A stretch of 36,779 bases of DNA, from the NCBI RefSeq assembly GCF_022763345.1, contig NZ_JALEGS010000027.1, forward strand, positions 1 through 36,779. The letters run 5' to 3'. Position numbers and translations under genes: made by a program. The notes under the pieces are model-generated. The model saw only the letters and a list, made by a program, of their open reading frames with translations. It was not told the DNA's origin and made no database searches. This DNA comes from Phaeodactylibacter sp. (GTDB taxonomy: Bacteria > Bacteroidota > Bacteroidia > Chitinophagales > Saprospiraceae). This document shows positions 17,682 through 26,580 of the stretch, one piece after another; the stretch's first letter is position 1, and every line of letters starts with the position of its first letter.

Positions 17682-18104
17682 TTAAAAGTTTCCAATCAGC
17701 TCTGAAGGCCTGATCCGGTCATCTTTAACGAGATAAATCCCGGAATAGTCTTGTTGCAGAATGTACTTAAGCCGCATCGCTTCCAGCTTGGACTCGAAGG
17801 CGCCTGCCCGGAGCTTGTAATAGGGCTTGGCGTGCTCCCAGTCTACCGGGATATTCGGGTAGCGGTATTTGAAGGATTGTTTGACCGTCTCAAGGCGCTG
17901 ACGGTCTGGCGTAGCCAGGATTTGCACCCGCCAGCCTTCTACAAAATTGCGGGACTTGTTGAGCTCTACGTAGCGGTCCATCATCTGCTGTATAGGCTCG
18001 TCTGCCTCAATAATGACATTTTGGGCTTGCCCGAAACCAAGGCATCCTATCATGAAGAGGGTGGAAAACAGGACTCTGAGTAACATTATAATCGTTTTGA
18101 TCAT
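17682..18104 (-). CDS. SPOR-domain periplasmic protein
   Basis: The 140-residue protein starts with a signal peptide (cleavage near GQAQ, about residue 28), then a short helix (EADEPIQQMMDRYVELNK) and a C-terminal SPOR domain (about 58-135): VEGWRVQILATPDRQRLETVKQSFKYRYP, then YYKLRAGAFESKLEAMRLKYILQQDYSGIYLVKD. SPOR domains bind denuded glycan strands of peptidoglycan. Its position 6 nt ahead of rodA fits a role in cell-wall synthesis or remodelling. It is the first gene of the envelope operon. Confidence 0.88.
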   Translation of the reverse strand: MIKTIIMLLRVLFSTLFMIGCLGFGQAQNVIIEADEPIQQMMDRYVELNKSRNFVEGWRVQILATPDRQRLETVKQSFKYRYPNIPVDWEHAKPYYKLRAGAFESKLEAMRLKYILQQDYSGIYLVKDDRIRPSELIGNF

Positions 18105-18380
18105 TCAATGGCCTATGCCTTTGGCTGGCTTATTCCGAAGCCGCAGTAGCGGAAAATTGATGCAAATTTCCTAAAATTAAGGAATTATAACGAGGAGAAG
18201 TCATTAAAAGTGACTAATGCGATAGCAGAGCTGTCACAGCCGGGCATTTTAAATATACTGACGATTAAGTGGTTTACCACAGCAAACCTATTCAATCATA
18301 AGCATTTACGTTGGGAAGTGGCTTGCATCTGTCCTGACAAGCTACGGTTTGTCATGAGTCGATGTCGCAAATCTAAGATT

Positions 18381-18428
18381 CCAGACGATGAATGTCTGGA
18401 TCAACGACCCCAGACGATGAATGTCTGG
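18381..18428. repeat. Two copies of a 19-bp hairpin repeat, 29 bp apart
   Basis: CCAGACGATGAATGTCTGG occurs at 18381-18399 and again at 18410-18428. Each copy is a CCAGAC/GTCTGG dyad with a 7-nt loop. There are only two copies and a 10-bp gap, so it is not CRISPR. It could be a REP-like repeat, a paired protein-binding site or a tandem RNA hairpin. Confidence 0.8.
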
Positions 18429-18461
18429 ACTGTAAGCCCGATATTTATCGTTCCCCGTGCT

Positions 18462-18488
18462 GGCCGTCAGCGCCAGTAGGTGACGGCC
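18462..18488. terminator. Hairpin downstream of deoC
   Basis: GGCCGTCA (18462-18469) pairs with TGACGGCC (18481-18488) across 11 nt. It lies 113 nt past the deoC stop on the minus strand, but no clean T-run follows, so the terminator role is tentative. Confidence 0.35.
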
Positions 18489-18600
18489 TCGTATTGCGTG
18501 TAACAGGTTTAGGTATGGATGAGATGAAAGAAGGCTTTCCAATTTCAACCGAAACATGTGGATTGGCAACCCTCATGCGCGCAGCGGAAAACGGCCAATC

Positions 18601-19248
18601 TTACCCACCTATAATTGTGACGCCGGAAGAAGTGCCGATCCGGTCTGCGCCTGCCTTAATAAACTGCTCGGCCTCCCAGCGGGAACGGATGCCACCGGAA
18701 GCTTTGATTTTGGCTTTGCCATCAGCCAGGCGCTTGAGCAGTTCGACGACCTCAAGGGTAGCGCCACCGCCATTAAACCCAGTTGAAGTCTTCAGGTATT
18801 CCACTTCTTTGTCGAGGCAAATGCCAACAACCCGCTCAATCTCTTCCTGAGTGAGCAGGCCCGTTTCCAGAATAATTTTGATCTGCTTGCCCTTGAGGTG
18901 GGTGGCTGTGGTGAGGCTGTCGATATCGTTGGTGACGTGGTTCCAGTTGCCGGATTTTACCGCACAGATGTTGATCACCGCATCAATTTCAGAAGCCCCT
19001 TCATCGATGGCCCTTTTGATCTCTTCTATTTTAGAAGGAGTGGAGGCATAGCCCATGGGGAACCCGACTACAGTAGCTACTGCAACGGTGCTGTCTTCAC
19101 AAAGATCGGCAGCCCGCTTTACATGGAAAGGAGGCACGCAGACAGCGGCGAAATGATGCTGCTGGGCTTCCCGGCATAATTGCTCAATGTCTTCCGTCGT
19201 ACAATCAGGTCTGAGTAACGTATGGTCAATGTAACCACTTAGGTTCAT
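18601..19248 (-). CDS. deoC: Deoxyribose-phosphate aldolase DeoC
   Basis: DeoC cleaves 2-deoxyribose 5-phosphate to glyceraldehyde 3-phosphate and acetaldehyde in nucleoside catabolism. The 215-residue TIM barrel has the N-terminal YIDHTLLRPD, the catalytic Asp in EIDAVIN (D89), the Schiff-base Lys in EYLKTSTGF (K153), and KIKASGGIR (Lys of the proton relay) with GTSSG phosphate binding near the end. The start at 19248 is the usual length. It lies alone, downstream of secA and separated from it by a terminator; no other deo gene is nearby. Confidence 0.96.
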   Translation of the reverse strand: MNLSGYIDHTLLRPDCTTEDIEQLCREAQQHHFAAVCVPPFHVKRAADLCEDSTVAVATVVGFPMGYASTPSKIEEIKRAIDEGASEIDAVINICAVKSGNWNHVTNDIDSLTTATHLKGKQIKIILETGLLTQEEIERVVGICLDKEVEYLKTSTGFNGGGATLEVVELLKRLADGKAKIKASGGIRSRWEAEQFIKAGADRIGTSSGVTIIGG

Positions 19249-19404
19249 CTTGGTAATCAGGGTTTATTCTTTCAGGTATAGAATGATTCAGCGGTGCAAT
19301 ATATCACAAATATCCTTTTAAGAGGGCATTCCTTTCCAATTCGTACGGAGAATGATTGTTAAACCCGGCTGACTTGTTAAAAACTACCCTGATTAGGGTA
19401 AAGA

Positions 19405-19440
19405 CGAAGCCCGGAATCAGGCGGGCTGTTCCGGGCTTCG
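19405..19440 (-). terminator. secA terminator
   Basis: A perfect 12-bp stem CGAAGCCCGGAA / TTCCGGGCTTCG (19405-19416, 19429-19440) with a 12-nt loop begins 21 nt after the secA stop. On the minus strand it is followed by TCTTTACCC and then a second small TACCCT-AGGGTA hairpin and a T-rich run. The rest of 19249-19404, the deoC leader, shows only a weak GATATTTG near 19310. Confidence 0.75.
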
Positions 19441-19460
19441 TAAGTAGGGGTTGCCCCTAA

Positions 19461-22400
19461 TTATCTGCCGTGGCAGTGCTTGTATTTTTTGCCGCTGCCA
19501 CAGGGGCAAGGCTCGTTTCGGCCTACCTTCTTTTCATTGCGGACCACTGTTTGAGGCTTGGGCCGCCGGCTCACGCCCTCAGCAGCTGCCCGGGCGGCAC
19601 GCTCTTCGGCAGACCGGTTGGTTTTGACCTTGCTGAGGTCGGTGCGCTGCTCGCGCGCCTGCTCAAGGGTCCGGCCATCAGCAAAAATGAGGGTACCTCT
19701 TGACAGGTAAGATGTCACTTGTTCATTGATTTCAAAGATGAGCTGCTCAAACAGATTATAAGCTTCCATCTTGTAGATCACAAGCGGGTCCTTTTGCTCA
19801 AAGGATGCCGCCTGAACGGATTCCTTCAGCTCGTCCATAGACCGGAGGTGCTCCTTCCAGCGCTCGTCGATAATGGCCAGTGTGACCGCTTTTTCAATGT
19901 CCCGGCGTATTGACCGGCCTTTGGAGGTGATGGCAGATTCCAGATCTGCGGTAACGGCCATCGGCTTTGTCCGCCCATCGCTGAATGGGATCACGATACG
20001 CTTGATCTGATTCTTTTCCTCATGCTTCTCGATGAAGAAAGGCATCAGCGCATCCGTAATCTGAGTCATCTTACGGTCGTAGAACTCGTCAAACTGCTTT
20101 TCGAACCGTTCCTTCACTTCTGCTTCCGGCGCTTCTTTGAAGTCGATGGCATCCATCTTGGGGTCCATACCCAGTACACCAAGGGCATCGCGTCGGAAGC
20201 TTTCGAAGTCGCCCGTTTCCCGGTGGATAGCCACCAGGTTTTCGAGCATGCTCTCGAACATATTATTGACGTCCACGGAAAGACGCTCACCAGAAAGGGC
20301 ATTGTCGCGCTTCTTATAGATCGCCTCCCGCTGAATGTTCATCACGTCATCGTACTCCAGCAGCCGCTTACGGATACCGAAGTTGTTTTCTTCCACTTTT
20401 TTCTGTGCCCGCTCAATAGACTTGGTCACCATAGAGTGCTGAATGACCTCGCCCTCCTCGTGGCCCATGCGGTCCATCAGCTTGGCAATACGCTCGGACT
20501 GGAAGAGCCGCATGAGGTTGTCTTCCAATGACACATAAAACTGTGAGCTACCGGGGTCCCCCTGACGACCCGCACGGCCGCGCAGCTGCCGGTCTACCCG
20601 TCGGGAATCGTGGCGCTCAGTACCGATAATAGCCAAACCACCGCTGTCTTTGACTTCCTGTCCGATTTTGATGTCGGTACCCCGGCCTGCCATGTTGGTG
20701 GCAATGGTGACATTGCCCGGCTTACCGGCTTCGGCAACTACTTCTGCCTCGCGCTGATGCTGCTTGGCGTTCAGTACGTTGTGGTTGATATGGCGCAGCT
20801 TCAGCATCCGGCTCAGGACCTCGGATACCTCGACAGAGGTTGTACCGACCAACACCGGGCGGCCTTGCTCCGTCAGGTTGACAATCTCTTCGATCACCGC
20901 ATTGAACTTCTCCCGGGCAGTCTTAAAAATCAGGTCTTCCCGGTCATCCCGGACGATTGGCCTGTTGGTGGGAATGACGGCCACATCCAGCTTGTAAATT
21001 TCCCAGAGCTCGCTGGCCTCCGTTTCTGCCGTACCCGTCATACCAGATAGCTTGTGGTACATCCGGAAGTAGTTCTGCAGCGTTACGGTGGCGTAGGTCT
21101 GGGTGATATCACCGATCTTGACATTTTCCTTTGCTTCCAGAGCCTGGTGCAGCCCGTCGGAATAGCGGCGGCCCTCCATCATACGGCCGGTCTGCTCATC
21201 CACAATCTTCACCTGCCCGTCCATGACCACGTACTCCTGGTCCTTTTCAAAGAGGGTGTAGGCTTTCAGCAACTGGCTCATGGAGTGCAGGCGCTTGGAC
21301 TTCACAGAGAAATCCTGGCTCAGCTTGGTTTTCGCTTCCTGCTTCTCCTCTTCGGTCATTGAATCGTTATCGTCGATTTCGACCATTGAGGTAGCGATAT
21401 CAGGCATCACAAAGAATTCAGGGTCAGAAGTACCCTGAGAGAGGTACTCTGCGCCAAACTCCGTCAGCTCAACGTTGCGGTTCTTTTCGTCAATGGTAAA
21501 GTAGAGGGGCTCATCTACAAGGTGCATGTTCTTGGACTGCTCCTGCATGTAGAAGTTCTCGGCTTTCTGCATGGCGACCTTTACACCATCCTCGCTGAGG
21601 AATTTGATCAGCGGGCGGTACTTTGGCAGGGCGCGGTAGGCGCGCAATAGTGCCATGCCGGCTTCTCCTTCCTGGTAGCCCAGTTTGCCCTCTTTGAACA
21701 GCCGTTTGGCCTCGGCAAGGTACTCTGTCGCTAATTTGCGCTGTGCAGCAATGAGCTTTTCTACAAAAGGACGCAAGCTCACATATTCCTGGTCTTCGCT
21801 GCCCTGAGGGACCGGCCCTGAAATGATCAGCGGGGTACGGGCATCATCAATTAATACGGAGTCAACCTCATCAATCATGACGAAGTGGTGCTTGCCCTGC
21901 ACTTTCTCATCAATGGAGCGCACCATATTGTCTCGAAGGTAGTCGAAACCGAATTCATTATTGGTGCCGTAGGTAATGTCGCATTTGTAAGCCTTGATGC
22001 GCTCGTCGGAATGCGGGCGGTACTTATCTATACAATCTACGGTAAGGAACAGGAATTCGAAAATAGGCCCCACCCATTCCTGGTCACGCCGCGCGAGGTA
22101 GTCGTTTACGGTAATGACGTGTACGCCCTGCCCGGACAAGCCGTTAAGATAGGCTGGGAGGGTCGCCACAAGGGTCTTACCTTCACCGGTAGCCATCTCT
22201 GCGACTTTACCATCGTGGAGGACCATACCACCGATCAGCTGCACGTCGTAGTGCACCATGTTCCAGGTGATTTCGCCACCGGCAGCCATCCAGCTGTTTT
22301 TCCAGACGGCCTGATCGCCTTCGATAGAGACGTAGCCTTTCTTGGGATCTGCGGCGATGTCCCGGTCGTGCTCCGTAGCTGTTACCCTGATTTCAGGAGA

Positions 22401-22778
22401 GGCGGAAAAGCGGCGGGCGGTCTCTTTGACTACAGCAAAGGCTTCTGGCAGGATCGACTTCAGAATTTCTTCGAGATGCTTGTCGCGGTCTTTTTTGAGC
22501 TCGTCCAGTTCTCCGAAGAGTGCTTCCTTACGGTGCAGTTCTTCTTCCTCATTGGCTTCGGCCTGAGCCTCCGCAATGTCTTTGTCGATACCAACCAGGT
22601 GTTCGGCGATGCGGGTGCGGAACTCCTGCGTCTTATTCCGCAGCTCATCGTTGGAGAGGCCAGAGAGCTTTTCGAAGATCTCGTTAACCTCTTCAACGAC
22701 AGGCATATACGTGTTGACATCGCGCTCCTGCTTGGTGCCGAACACTTTTTTAATGGATTTTGCTATAGCATTAAACAT
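19461..22778 (-). CDS. secA: Preprotein translocase ATPase SecA
   Basis: SecA drives Sec-dependent export through SecYEG. The 1105-residue protein is longer than E. coli SecA (901), as is usual in Bacteroidota, because of insertions around 65-110 and 330-520. Walker A is MATGEGKT (195-202); the DEAD-like box lies in [43 protein letters not shown] and [20 protein letters not shown] are the motor motifs of nucleotide domain 2. The C-terminus [18 protein letters not shown] is the zinc-binding SEC-C tail that contacts SecB or ribosomes. It is monocistronic between its promoter (22816-22823) and terminator (19405-19440). Confidence 0.98.
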   Translation of the reverse strand: MFNAIAKSIKKVFGTKQERDVNTYMPVVEEVNEIFEKLSGLSNDELRNKTQEFRTRIAEHLVGIDKDIAEAQAEANEEEELHRKEALFGELDELKKDRDKHLEEILKSILPEAFAVVKETARRFSASPEIRVTATEHDRDIAADPKKGYVSIEGDQAVWKNSWMAAGGEITWNMVHYDVQLIGGMVLHDGKVAEMATGEGKTLVATLPAYLNGLSGQGVHVITVNDYLARRDQEWVGPIFEFLFLTVDCIDKYRPHSDERIKAYKCDITYGTNNEFGFDYLRDNMVRSIDEKVQGKHHFVMIDEVDSVLIDDARTPLIISGPVPQGSEDQEYVSLRPFVEKLIAAQRKLATEYLAEAKRLFKEGKLGYQEGEAGMALLRAYRALPKYRPLIKFLSEDGVKVAMQKAENFYMQEQSKNMHLVDEPLYFTIDEKNRNVELTEFGAEYLSQGTSDPEFFVMPDIATSMVEIDDNDSMTEEEKQEAKTKLSQDFSVKSKRLHSMSQLLKAYTLFEKDQEYVVMDGQVKIVDEQTGRMMEGRRYSDGLHQALEAKENVKIGDITQTYATVTLQNYFRMYHKLSGMTGTAETEASELWEIYKLDVAVIPTNRPIVRDDREDLIFKTAREKFNAVIEEIVNLTEQGRPVLVGTTSVEVSEVLSRMLKLRHINHNVLNAKQHQREAEVVAEAGKPGNVTIATNMAGRGTDIKIGQEVKDSGGLAIIGTERHDSRRVDRQLRGRAGRQGDPGSSQFYVSLEDNLMRLFQSERIAKLMDRMGHEEGEVIQHSMVTKSIERAQKKVEENNFGIRKRLLEYDDVMNIQREAIYKKRDNALSGERLSVDVNNMFESMLENLVAIHRETGDFESFRRDALGVLGMDPKMDAIDFKEAPEAEVKERFEKQFDEFYDRKMTQITDALMPFFIEKHEEKNQIKRIVIPFSDGRTKPMAVTADLESAITSKGRSIRRDIEKAVTLAIIDERWKEHLRSMDELKESVQAASFEQKDPLVIYKMEAYNLFEQLIFEINEQVTSYLSRGTLIFADGRTLEQAREQRTDLSKVKTNRSAEERAARAAAEGVSRRPKPQTVVRNEKKVGRNEPCPCGSGKKYKHCHGR

Positions 22779-22815
22779 ATGAGAAAATTTCCAATGTTAG
22801 TCTTTTATTGTGGCG

Positions 22816-22823
22816 CAAAGATA
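22816..22823 (-). promoter_or_regulatory. secA promoter -7 element
   Basis: TATCTTTG on the minus strand matches TAnnTTTG, about 38 nt upstream of the secA ATG. No good TTTG lies 18-20 nt further upstream, so the -33 is weak. The remainder of 22824-23038 is spacer with no recognisable gene or plus-strand promoter. Confidence 0.5.
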
Positions 22824-23038
22824 AATATATTTGCGGCGTTTAGAGCATCTGTAGGGTGGGTAACCGGATGATCTTAGTGCTTCCTGTACATTTATCGTAC
22901 CAGTACGTTTAATTGTGCCATTTTGACACGTACAAAATAAACAGAATGAAATAATTATAGGTTGATAAAAGCGTTGATTAATAGCAGACAAGCTTTGCTT
23001 TTACCGGGCTTTTCCGGCTGAAACCTGTTTATTGCACT

Positions 23039-23794
23039 ATGATTGATCTGAGGTTATCCGTTCCAGCTCTTTTTTTTGTCATTTTCGTCACTGGGCTGTC
23101 ATCCTGTCGCGAAAACAGGACAAAAGATATCCGCGATTACTACTTTCCGCTCCGGGAGCTGGAGGATGGGCTTGTTTATGAGTACCAGCCGGTACACCTG
23201 GATTCACTTACCCCTGCCTACTGGTATTACCGGTCGTTTATTCAGGAGGAAGGTGTGTTCCTCACCGGCACTTACTACGAGTATGGGCTGGTGCCCTTGC
23301 AGTTGGTGCGGGAGGAGCTGGTGCGCAACGGTATGCTGGTACAGGATGTTTACCTGTACGAAGAAGTGGCCGATAGTTCCGGGCAACAGAACCGCACAGC
23401 CGTTGAGGTGTTGCAGGGGAGTGCCTTCCCTTTTGAAGTGACGGACAGCTCGGGTGTATTTTTGTACAAAATCCGCTGGGCGCCTCCTCAGGACAGCGGT
23501 GCGGTGATCACGCTGGTCAAAAACCGGCGCTACCTGAAAGATACCCTTGTGCAGGCGTTGGGGGGAACCCATGATGCAGTGGTTTTTGAGGTTCGCGAGT
23601 TGCTTTCCTATGATAAGGAAGGTGTTTTTGAACAGGAATACGGCGGCCGGGAAATTTATGCGGAAGGCATAGGGCTGGTCTATTACGATAAGGAAATTGG
23701 CGGGAGCAGGGCGCTGAGTTATGCGCTTGAACGCCGGTATCCCATGAACGAACTAGAAGAACAGTATGAACAAAGAATCAGAGCAGCGCAGTAG
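23039..23794 (+). CDS. Hypothetical lipoprotein (251 aa)
   Basis: The N-terminus MIDLRLSVPALFFVIFVTGLSSCREN has a hydrophobic core and lipobox GLSSC (C23), so it is a probable outer-membrane or periplasmic lipoprotein. The rest is a mixed beta protein rich in Tyr and Glu (YYFPLRELEDGLVYEYQPV, YWYYRSF, EGIGLVYYDKEIGG) without a family I recognise. Closely similar short Saprospiria lipoproteins are likely but cannot be confirmed here. Its last 29 nt overlap the start of the following T9SS cargo gene, suggesting translational coupling and a shared role at the surface. Confidence 0.75.
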   Translation: MIDLRLSVPALFFVIFVTGLSSCRENRTKDIRDYYFPLRELEDGLVYEYQPVHLDSLTPAYWYYRSFIQEEGVFLTGTYYEYGLVPLQLVREELVRNGMLVQDVYLYEEVADSSGQQNRTAVEVLQGSAFPFEVTDSSGVFLYKIRWAPPQDSGAVITLVKNRRYLKDTLVQALGGTHDAVVFEVRELLSYDKEGVFEQEYGGREIYAEGIGLVYYDKEIGGSRALSYALERRYPMNELEEQYEQRIRAAQ

Positions 23795-25529
23795 ACATGG
23801 ATGGTTAGCGATAATCCTTTTTCTAGCCCCCTGGGCTTGCCTTTCGGCGCAAATCTCTCCGCCAGAGTTTTTGTGCGTCAGCAACGATACCCTGCGCTGG
23901 GACCTACCGGTTGTCAACTGCGGCCCGGTCAATGGTTATGAAGTCTACGCCAGCCAAAACGAGAACGGGCCTTACACCCTGCTGGCTTCCATTACAGATC
24001 CTGCTGCTGATTTTTTCTACCACGATTCGCCCGGTGCCGGCACCTGGTATTACTATTTGCAAACCAATGCCAACTGCCCCGGAGAACCGGTGATGGCTTC
24101 TGATACCCTCGATTCGCTTATTCCGCTGCCGGCGGTACTGCAGTCTGTCTCTGTAGAGAATGGGAATGTGGTAATCAACTGGGCCGACAGCCCTTCCCCG
24201 GAAGTCGTGGCCTACATTATTTCCCGGGAAGTGGACGGGGTCGGCTCGGTGGTCCTCGATACGGTCTTTTCCGGCAATACTTACCTGGATACCGGAGCAA
24301 GCCCGGGCGTACAACAAGAGACTTACTTCATTGAATCGATTGACCCCTGCGGCAATAAAAGTATTGTTGCAGCACCCCATTCGACCATTTTGCTGGAAGC
24401 CAGTGACTTCGATAACCCCTGCATCCGAAATGTGACGCTTTCCTGGACACCTTACATCGGATGGAATAGCGGCGTGGCGGAATACCAGATTTTCGAGGCG
24501 GGCGACAGTGCTTCCTGGGCATTGGTAGGAACCGTGGATGGAGCCGAAACCGAATTCCAATACGAAACGACCGAGAACGGGCGCGAGTATTGTTTCTCCA
24601 TCGTGGCTATTCAAAATAACGGAGATCAGCAAGCCCGGTCAAATACCGTTTGCGCCACTGCCATGATCAACGATCCGGTGGAAACCCTTGTGATGGCCAA
24701 TGCCACCGTTATGAATGGCAAGGTACAACTCCAATGGTTTTGGAACGATAATGCGCTCATTGACAGCTACACCCTGCAGCGGGCCGGTGCCAACAGCAAT
24801 TTTGCCGGTTTGCTTACGCAGCCGCCAGTTCTGCCACTTAGCAATCAAAATACGTACACGGATGCCGGTATTAACCCTTCTGACGAGCCCTATTCCTATC
24901 AGGTGCTGACCACGGATGCCTGTGGCGTTGAAATGACCTCCAATACTGCTGCAACCATTTGGCTGCAAGCGGAGGGCCAAAACGGCATTAACACCCTGGA
25001 ATGGACCCCCTACACCAACGGGCAGGGCACCCTTCAAGGCTACCGGGTCTTCCGATTGGAAGCCGGTGCGCCCATAGAACTGGGCTTTTTCGACGCCAAC
25101 ACGCTGACGGCTACCGATGAGGTAGACCTCAGCGACCCGGATCAGGCTCAGGCCTGCTACTTCGTGGAGGCAGAAACCATGGTTGGAGTCGGTACAGACA
25201 CGGTGATAGCCCTGGAAAGCCGCTCGAACCTCGCCTGTGCGGTACAAACTGCCAAGGTCTACGTCCCCAACGCCTTTTCTCCCAATAACGATGGCGTAAA
25301 CGACATTTTCCGCCCCTATCTCCAATTCGGCACCCCGATGGGCTACAACCTCCGGGTATTTGACCGATGGGGCGGTCTCGTCTTTGAATCTCAGGATTAC
25401 AACCTGGGCTGGGACGGCCTGCGTGGCTCTGAGCCCCTAAACGTCGGTGCCTATGCCTATCAGCTCCGTATCGAGCAGGCAAGCGGTACCCTTATTGAGC
25501 GTTCCGGAGAGATCTACCTCGTTCGTTAA
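23766..25529 (+). CDS. T9SS type B sorted protein with fibronectin-type III repeats
   Basis: The 587-residue protein has a signal peptide (cleavage after ACLSAQ, about residue 29), then roughly five FN3-like modules of 80-100 residues, recognisable by repeated W-x-P/D...V.xYxI/V.R/E and YxY/CYxVxA edges. Its C-terminal domain is of the gliding-motility (CHU_C) type at about 500-587: VYVPNAFSPNNDGVNDIF, LRVFDRWGGLVFES, GWDG, VGAYAYQL, then GEIYLVR. This domain directs export by the type IX system and retention at the surface. Start at 23766 gives the signal peptide at the right place and overlaps the lipoprotein gene by 29 nt. The ligand is unknown. Confidence 0.9.
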   Translation: MNKESEQRSRHGWLAIILFLAPWACLSAQISPPEFLCVSNDTLRWDLPVVNCGPVNGYEVYASQNENGPYTLLASITDPAADFFYHDSPGAGTWYYYLQTNANCPGEPVMASDTLDSLIPLPAVLQSVSVENGNVVINWADSPSPEVVAYIISREVDGVGSVVLDTVFSGNTYLDTGASPGVQQETYFIESIDPCGNKSIVAAPHSTILLEASDFDNPCIRNVTLSWTPYIGWNSGVAEYQIFEAGDSASWALVGTVDGAETEFQYETTENGREYCFSIVAIQNNGDQQARSNTVCATAMINDPVETLVMANATVMNGKVQLQWFWNDNALIDSYTLQRAGANSNFAGLLTQPPVLPLSNQNTYTDAGINPSDEPYSYQVLTTDACGVEMTSNTAATIWLQAEGQNGINTLEWTPYTNGQGTLQGYRVFRLEAGAPIELGFFDANTLTATDEVDLSDPDQAQACYFVEAETMVGVGTDTVIALESRSNLACAVQTAKVYVPNAFSPNNDGVNDIFRPYLQFGTPMGYNLRVFDRWGGLVFESQDYNLGWDGLRGSEPLNVGAYAYQLRIEQASGTLIERSGEIYLVR

Positions 25530-25638
25530 AAAAGAATAGCGGAAGGGAAACTTTATGTCCCGTTCCCCCGTTTTCCTATTGTCCTCAAGCAAAGGATAAA
25601 ATTAGTGCCTAAAAGCTGGGTGCTTTTGAAAAAAGCTT

Positions 25639-25646
25639 TATATTTG
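25639..25646 (+). promoter_or_regulatory. tRNA-Cys promoter -7 element
   Basis: TATATTTG matches TAnnTTTG and lies 27 nt before the tRNA 5' end. No clear TTTG sits at the -33 distance. The interval 25530-25638 otherwise shows nothing distinctive. Confidence 0.5.
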
Positions 25647-25673
25647 CATTCCGCTAAAAATACAGCGGTAGAC

Positions 25674-25744
25674 GGTTGGGTGGCCGAGTGGCTAGGCAGA
25701 GGTCTGCAAAACCTCGTACGGCGGTTCGAATCCGCTCCCAACCT
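25674..25744 (+). tRNA. tRNA-Cys (anticodon GCA)
   Basis: The 71-nt cloverleaf has acceptor GGTTGGG/CCCAACC, D stem GCC/GGC, anticodon stem GAGGT/ACCTC with loop CTGCAAA (GCA at 34-36), T arm GGCGG-TTCGAAT-CCGCT and discriminator T, the identity base for Cys. CCA is not encoded. It marks the edge between the GC-richer backbone and the AT-rich island, and tRNA 3' ends are frequent integration sites; no second copy of the 3' end is visible in the window. Confidence 0.96.
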
Positions 25745-25831
25745 CTAAGCTTTTAATTAAGCGGCTGTTTTTCAAAAAGTTATGACAGTCTAGCGGTAAC
25801 TAGCAGTCATAATAGCAGTCGTTTCAAGAGT

Positions 25832-26092
25832 TTATGTAAGATTTAGGAAGGTCTGAGTTTCACTCAGGCCTTTTTCTTTTTTTGTGCCATCCACAATTAA
25901 ATCCGCTGGTGCTACTTCTAGCAATTCAGCGGCTCTTACTAAATCTGTCAAATAAGGTTGCTTTCGGTTGTTACACCAACCGTTGACTGTGCCAAAGGCT
26001 AAATCAAGCCTCTTGGCAAGCCAAGTTTGTGTTCGGCCTTGCTCTTCGAGAACATGCCGAATACGGTTTAGCTCTACGTTTTTGGCTGTCAT
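25832..26092 (-). CDS. Small XRE-type HTH regulator, copy A (intact)
   Basis: The 86-residue protein is a single Cro/C1-type helix-turn-helix: ELNRIRHVLEEQGRTQTWLAKRLDLAFGTVNGWCNNRKQPYLTDLVRAAELLEVAPADLIV. QTWLAKRLDLAFGTVNGW is the helix2-turn-helix3 unit. Such proteins bind operators as dimers. A good promoter lies just upstream (26113-26142). A TGTCACAA/TTGTGACA dyad further upstream (26360-26381) is a possible operator for it or for the plus-strand genes. A degenerate second copy is at 31788-31994. No partner toxin or methylase is adjacent. Confidence 0.85.
   Translation of the reverse strand: MTAKNVELNRIRHVLEEQGRTQTWLAKRLDLAFGTVNGWCNNRKQPYLTDLVRAAELLEVAPADLIVDGTKKEKGLSETQTFLNLT
25850..25884 (+). 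terminator. Intrinsic terminator downstream of tRNA-Cys
   Basis: GGTCTGAGT-TTC-ACTCAGGCC (25850-25870) followed by TTTTTCTTTTTTTG is a textbook terminator on the plus strand. It lies inside the 3' end of the convergent XRE gene and so overlaps its last ~15 codons, which may thus be non-essential coding sequence. Confidence 0.75.
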
Positions 26093-26112
26093 ATGGTAGT
26101 TGTTATTTTAAA

Positions 26113-26142
26113 CAAATATAGATATAAAAATGAATGCTCAAA
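26113..26142 (-). promoter_or_regulatory. Promoter of XRE copy A
   Basis: On the minus strand TTTG (26142-26139), an 18-nt spacer and TATATTTG (26120-26113) match the Bacteroidota consensus, about 21 nt before the start codon. In copy B the -7 equivalent reads TATATCTG, one base off consensus. Confidence 0.65.
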
Positions 26143-26318
26143 ATTTCTCCTAAAAGTTTTTTGAAAAGCAGGGTAGGGGAAAAGGTATTCTCTGCTGTTG
26201 AGAAGAAAAAGTATATAGGTTAAGTGTTATGAGTATAAGGCTGTAAATCAAAAGGATGGCAAATTAGGGTTCTTTCTAGAAGTTTTTAAAGTGTTTTGGT
26301 GAATTTATCTTGTGCATC

Positions 26319-26381
26319 TTGTGACAGGGGTTTAACCCTCTGTTAGTCAGTTTATTAGGTGTCACAACTTTACTTGTGACA
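26319..26381. promoter_or_regulatory. TTGTGACA/TGTCACAA dyad cluster with hairpin, copy A
   Basis: TTGTGACA at 26319-26326 precedes a perfect dyad TGTCACAA-N6-TTGTGACA (26360-26381). Between them GGGTTTAACCC can form a small hairpin. All are conserved in copy B (32221-32283), where the hairpin reads AGAGGTTTAATCCTCT, with a G-U changed to A-U, so pairing is kept. This indicates selection on operator or RNA structure. Confidence 0.6.
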
Positions 26382-26420
26382 AAACTGTGTGCATCTTGTG
26401 CAGGGTGTGCAAGAAAATGT

Positions 26421-26437
26421 AGACTTGCACCAAGTCT
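26421..26437 (+). other. Perfect 7-bp hairpin between XRE module A and marR
   Basis: AGACTTG-CAC-CAAGTCT lies immediately after the shared TGTGCA motif of copy A and has no counterpart in copy B. No T-run follows. It may be an operator or the edge of the repeated module. The rest of 26438-26580, the marR leader, shows only a weak AATATTTG near 26560. Confidence 0.45.
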
Positions 26438-26580
26438 CCGATAATTATGGGATTAACCAGTTTAAAGGTTTTTTTGTGCCATCTCGATTGTTAATTTTCT
26501 AGACTACTAATAGCAGAAGCAAACAAAAATCAAAGAAGTGCTGTTTTTTCAATATTTGTTTTTACGAAAGTTGTGACTGC

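Larger units (their letters stand above)
18105..18600. other. 496-bp intergenic region with hairpin repeats
   Basis: This lies between the divergently ending deoC gene and the start of the SPOR-rodA operon. It has no convincing gene: the short frames here have no family-like features. It holds two tandem dyads (18381-18428) and a further hairpin (18462-18488), described separately. The operon promoter should lie at 18105-18200, but no good TAnnTTTG box is visible. Confidence 0.6.
25886..26418. repeat. Long direct repeat, copy A (XRE gene plus conserved non-coding tract)
   Basis: This block aligns along its whole length with 31800-32310 (copy B, same orientation). The match covers the XRE coding region, its leader and about 330 bp of non-coding DNA, ending at TGTGCAGGGTGTGCAAGAAA. 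The stretch AAAGTGTTTTGGTGAATTTA and the following ATCTTGTGCATCTTGTGACAG are identical in both. The copies lie about 5.9 kb apart and flank the MarR-to-SDR cargo. Confidence 0.88.

Noticed and set aside
18381..18428. Possible CRISPR remnant
   Set aside because: Only two repeats with a 10-bp gap, strongly palindromic, and no cas gene in the window.
21885..22871. A 328-codon plus-strand frame
   Set aside because: Antisense shadow of secA, whose motifs are fully intact on the other strand.
23904..25325. Two long minus-strand frames (242 and 228 codons)
   Set aside because: Antisense to the FN3/T9SS protein gene, which has a signal peptide and sorting domain; the minus translations look random.
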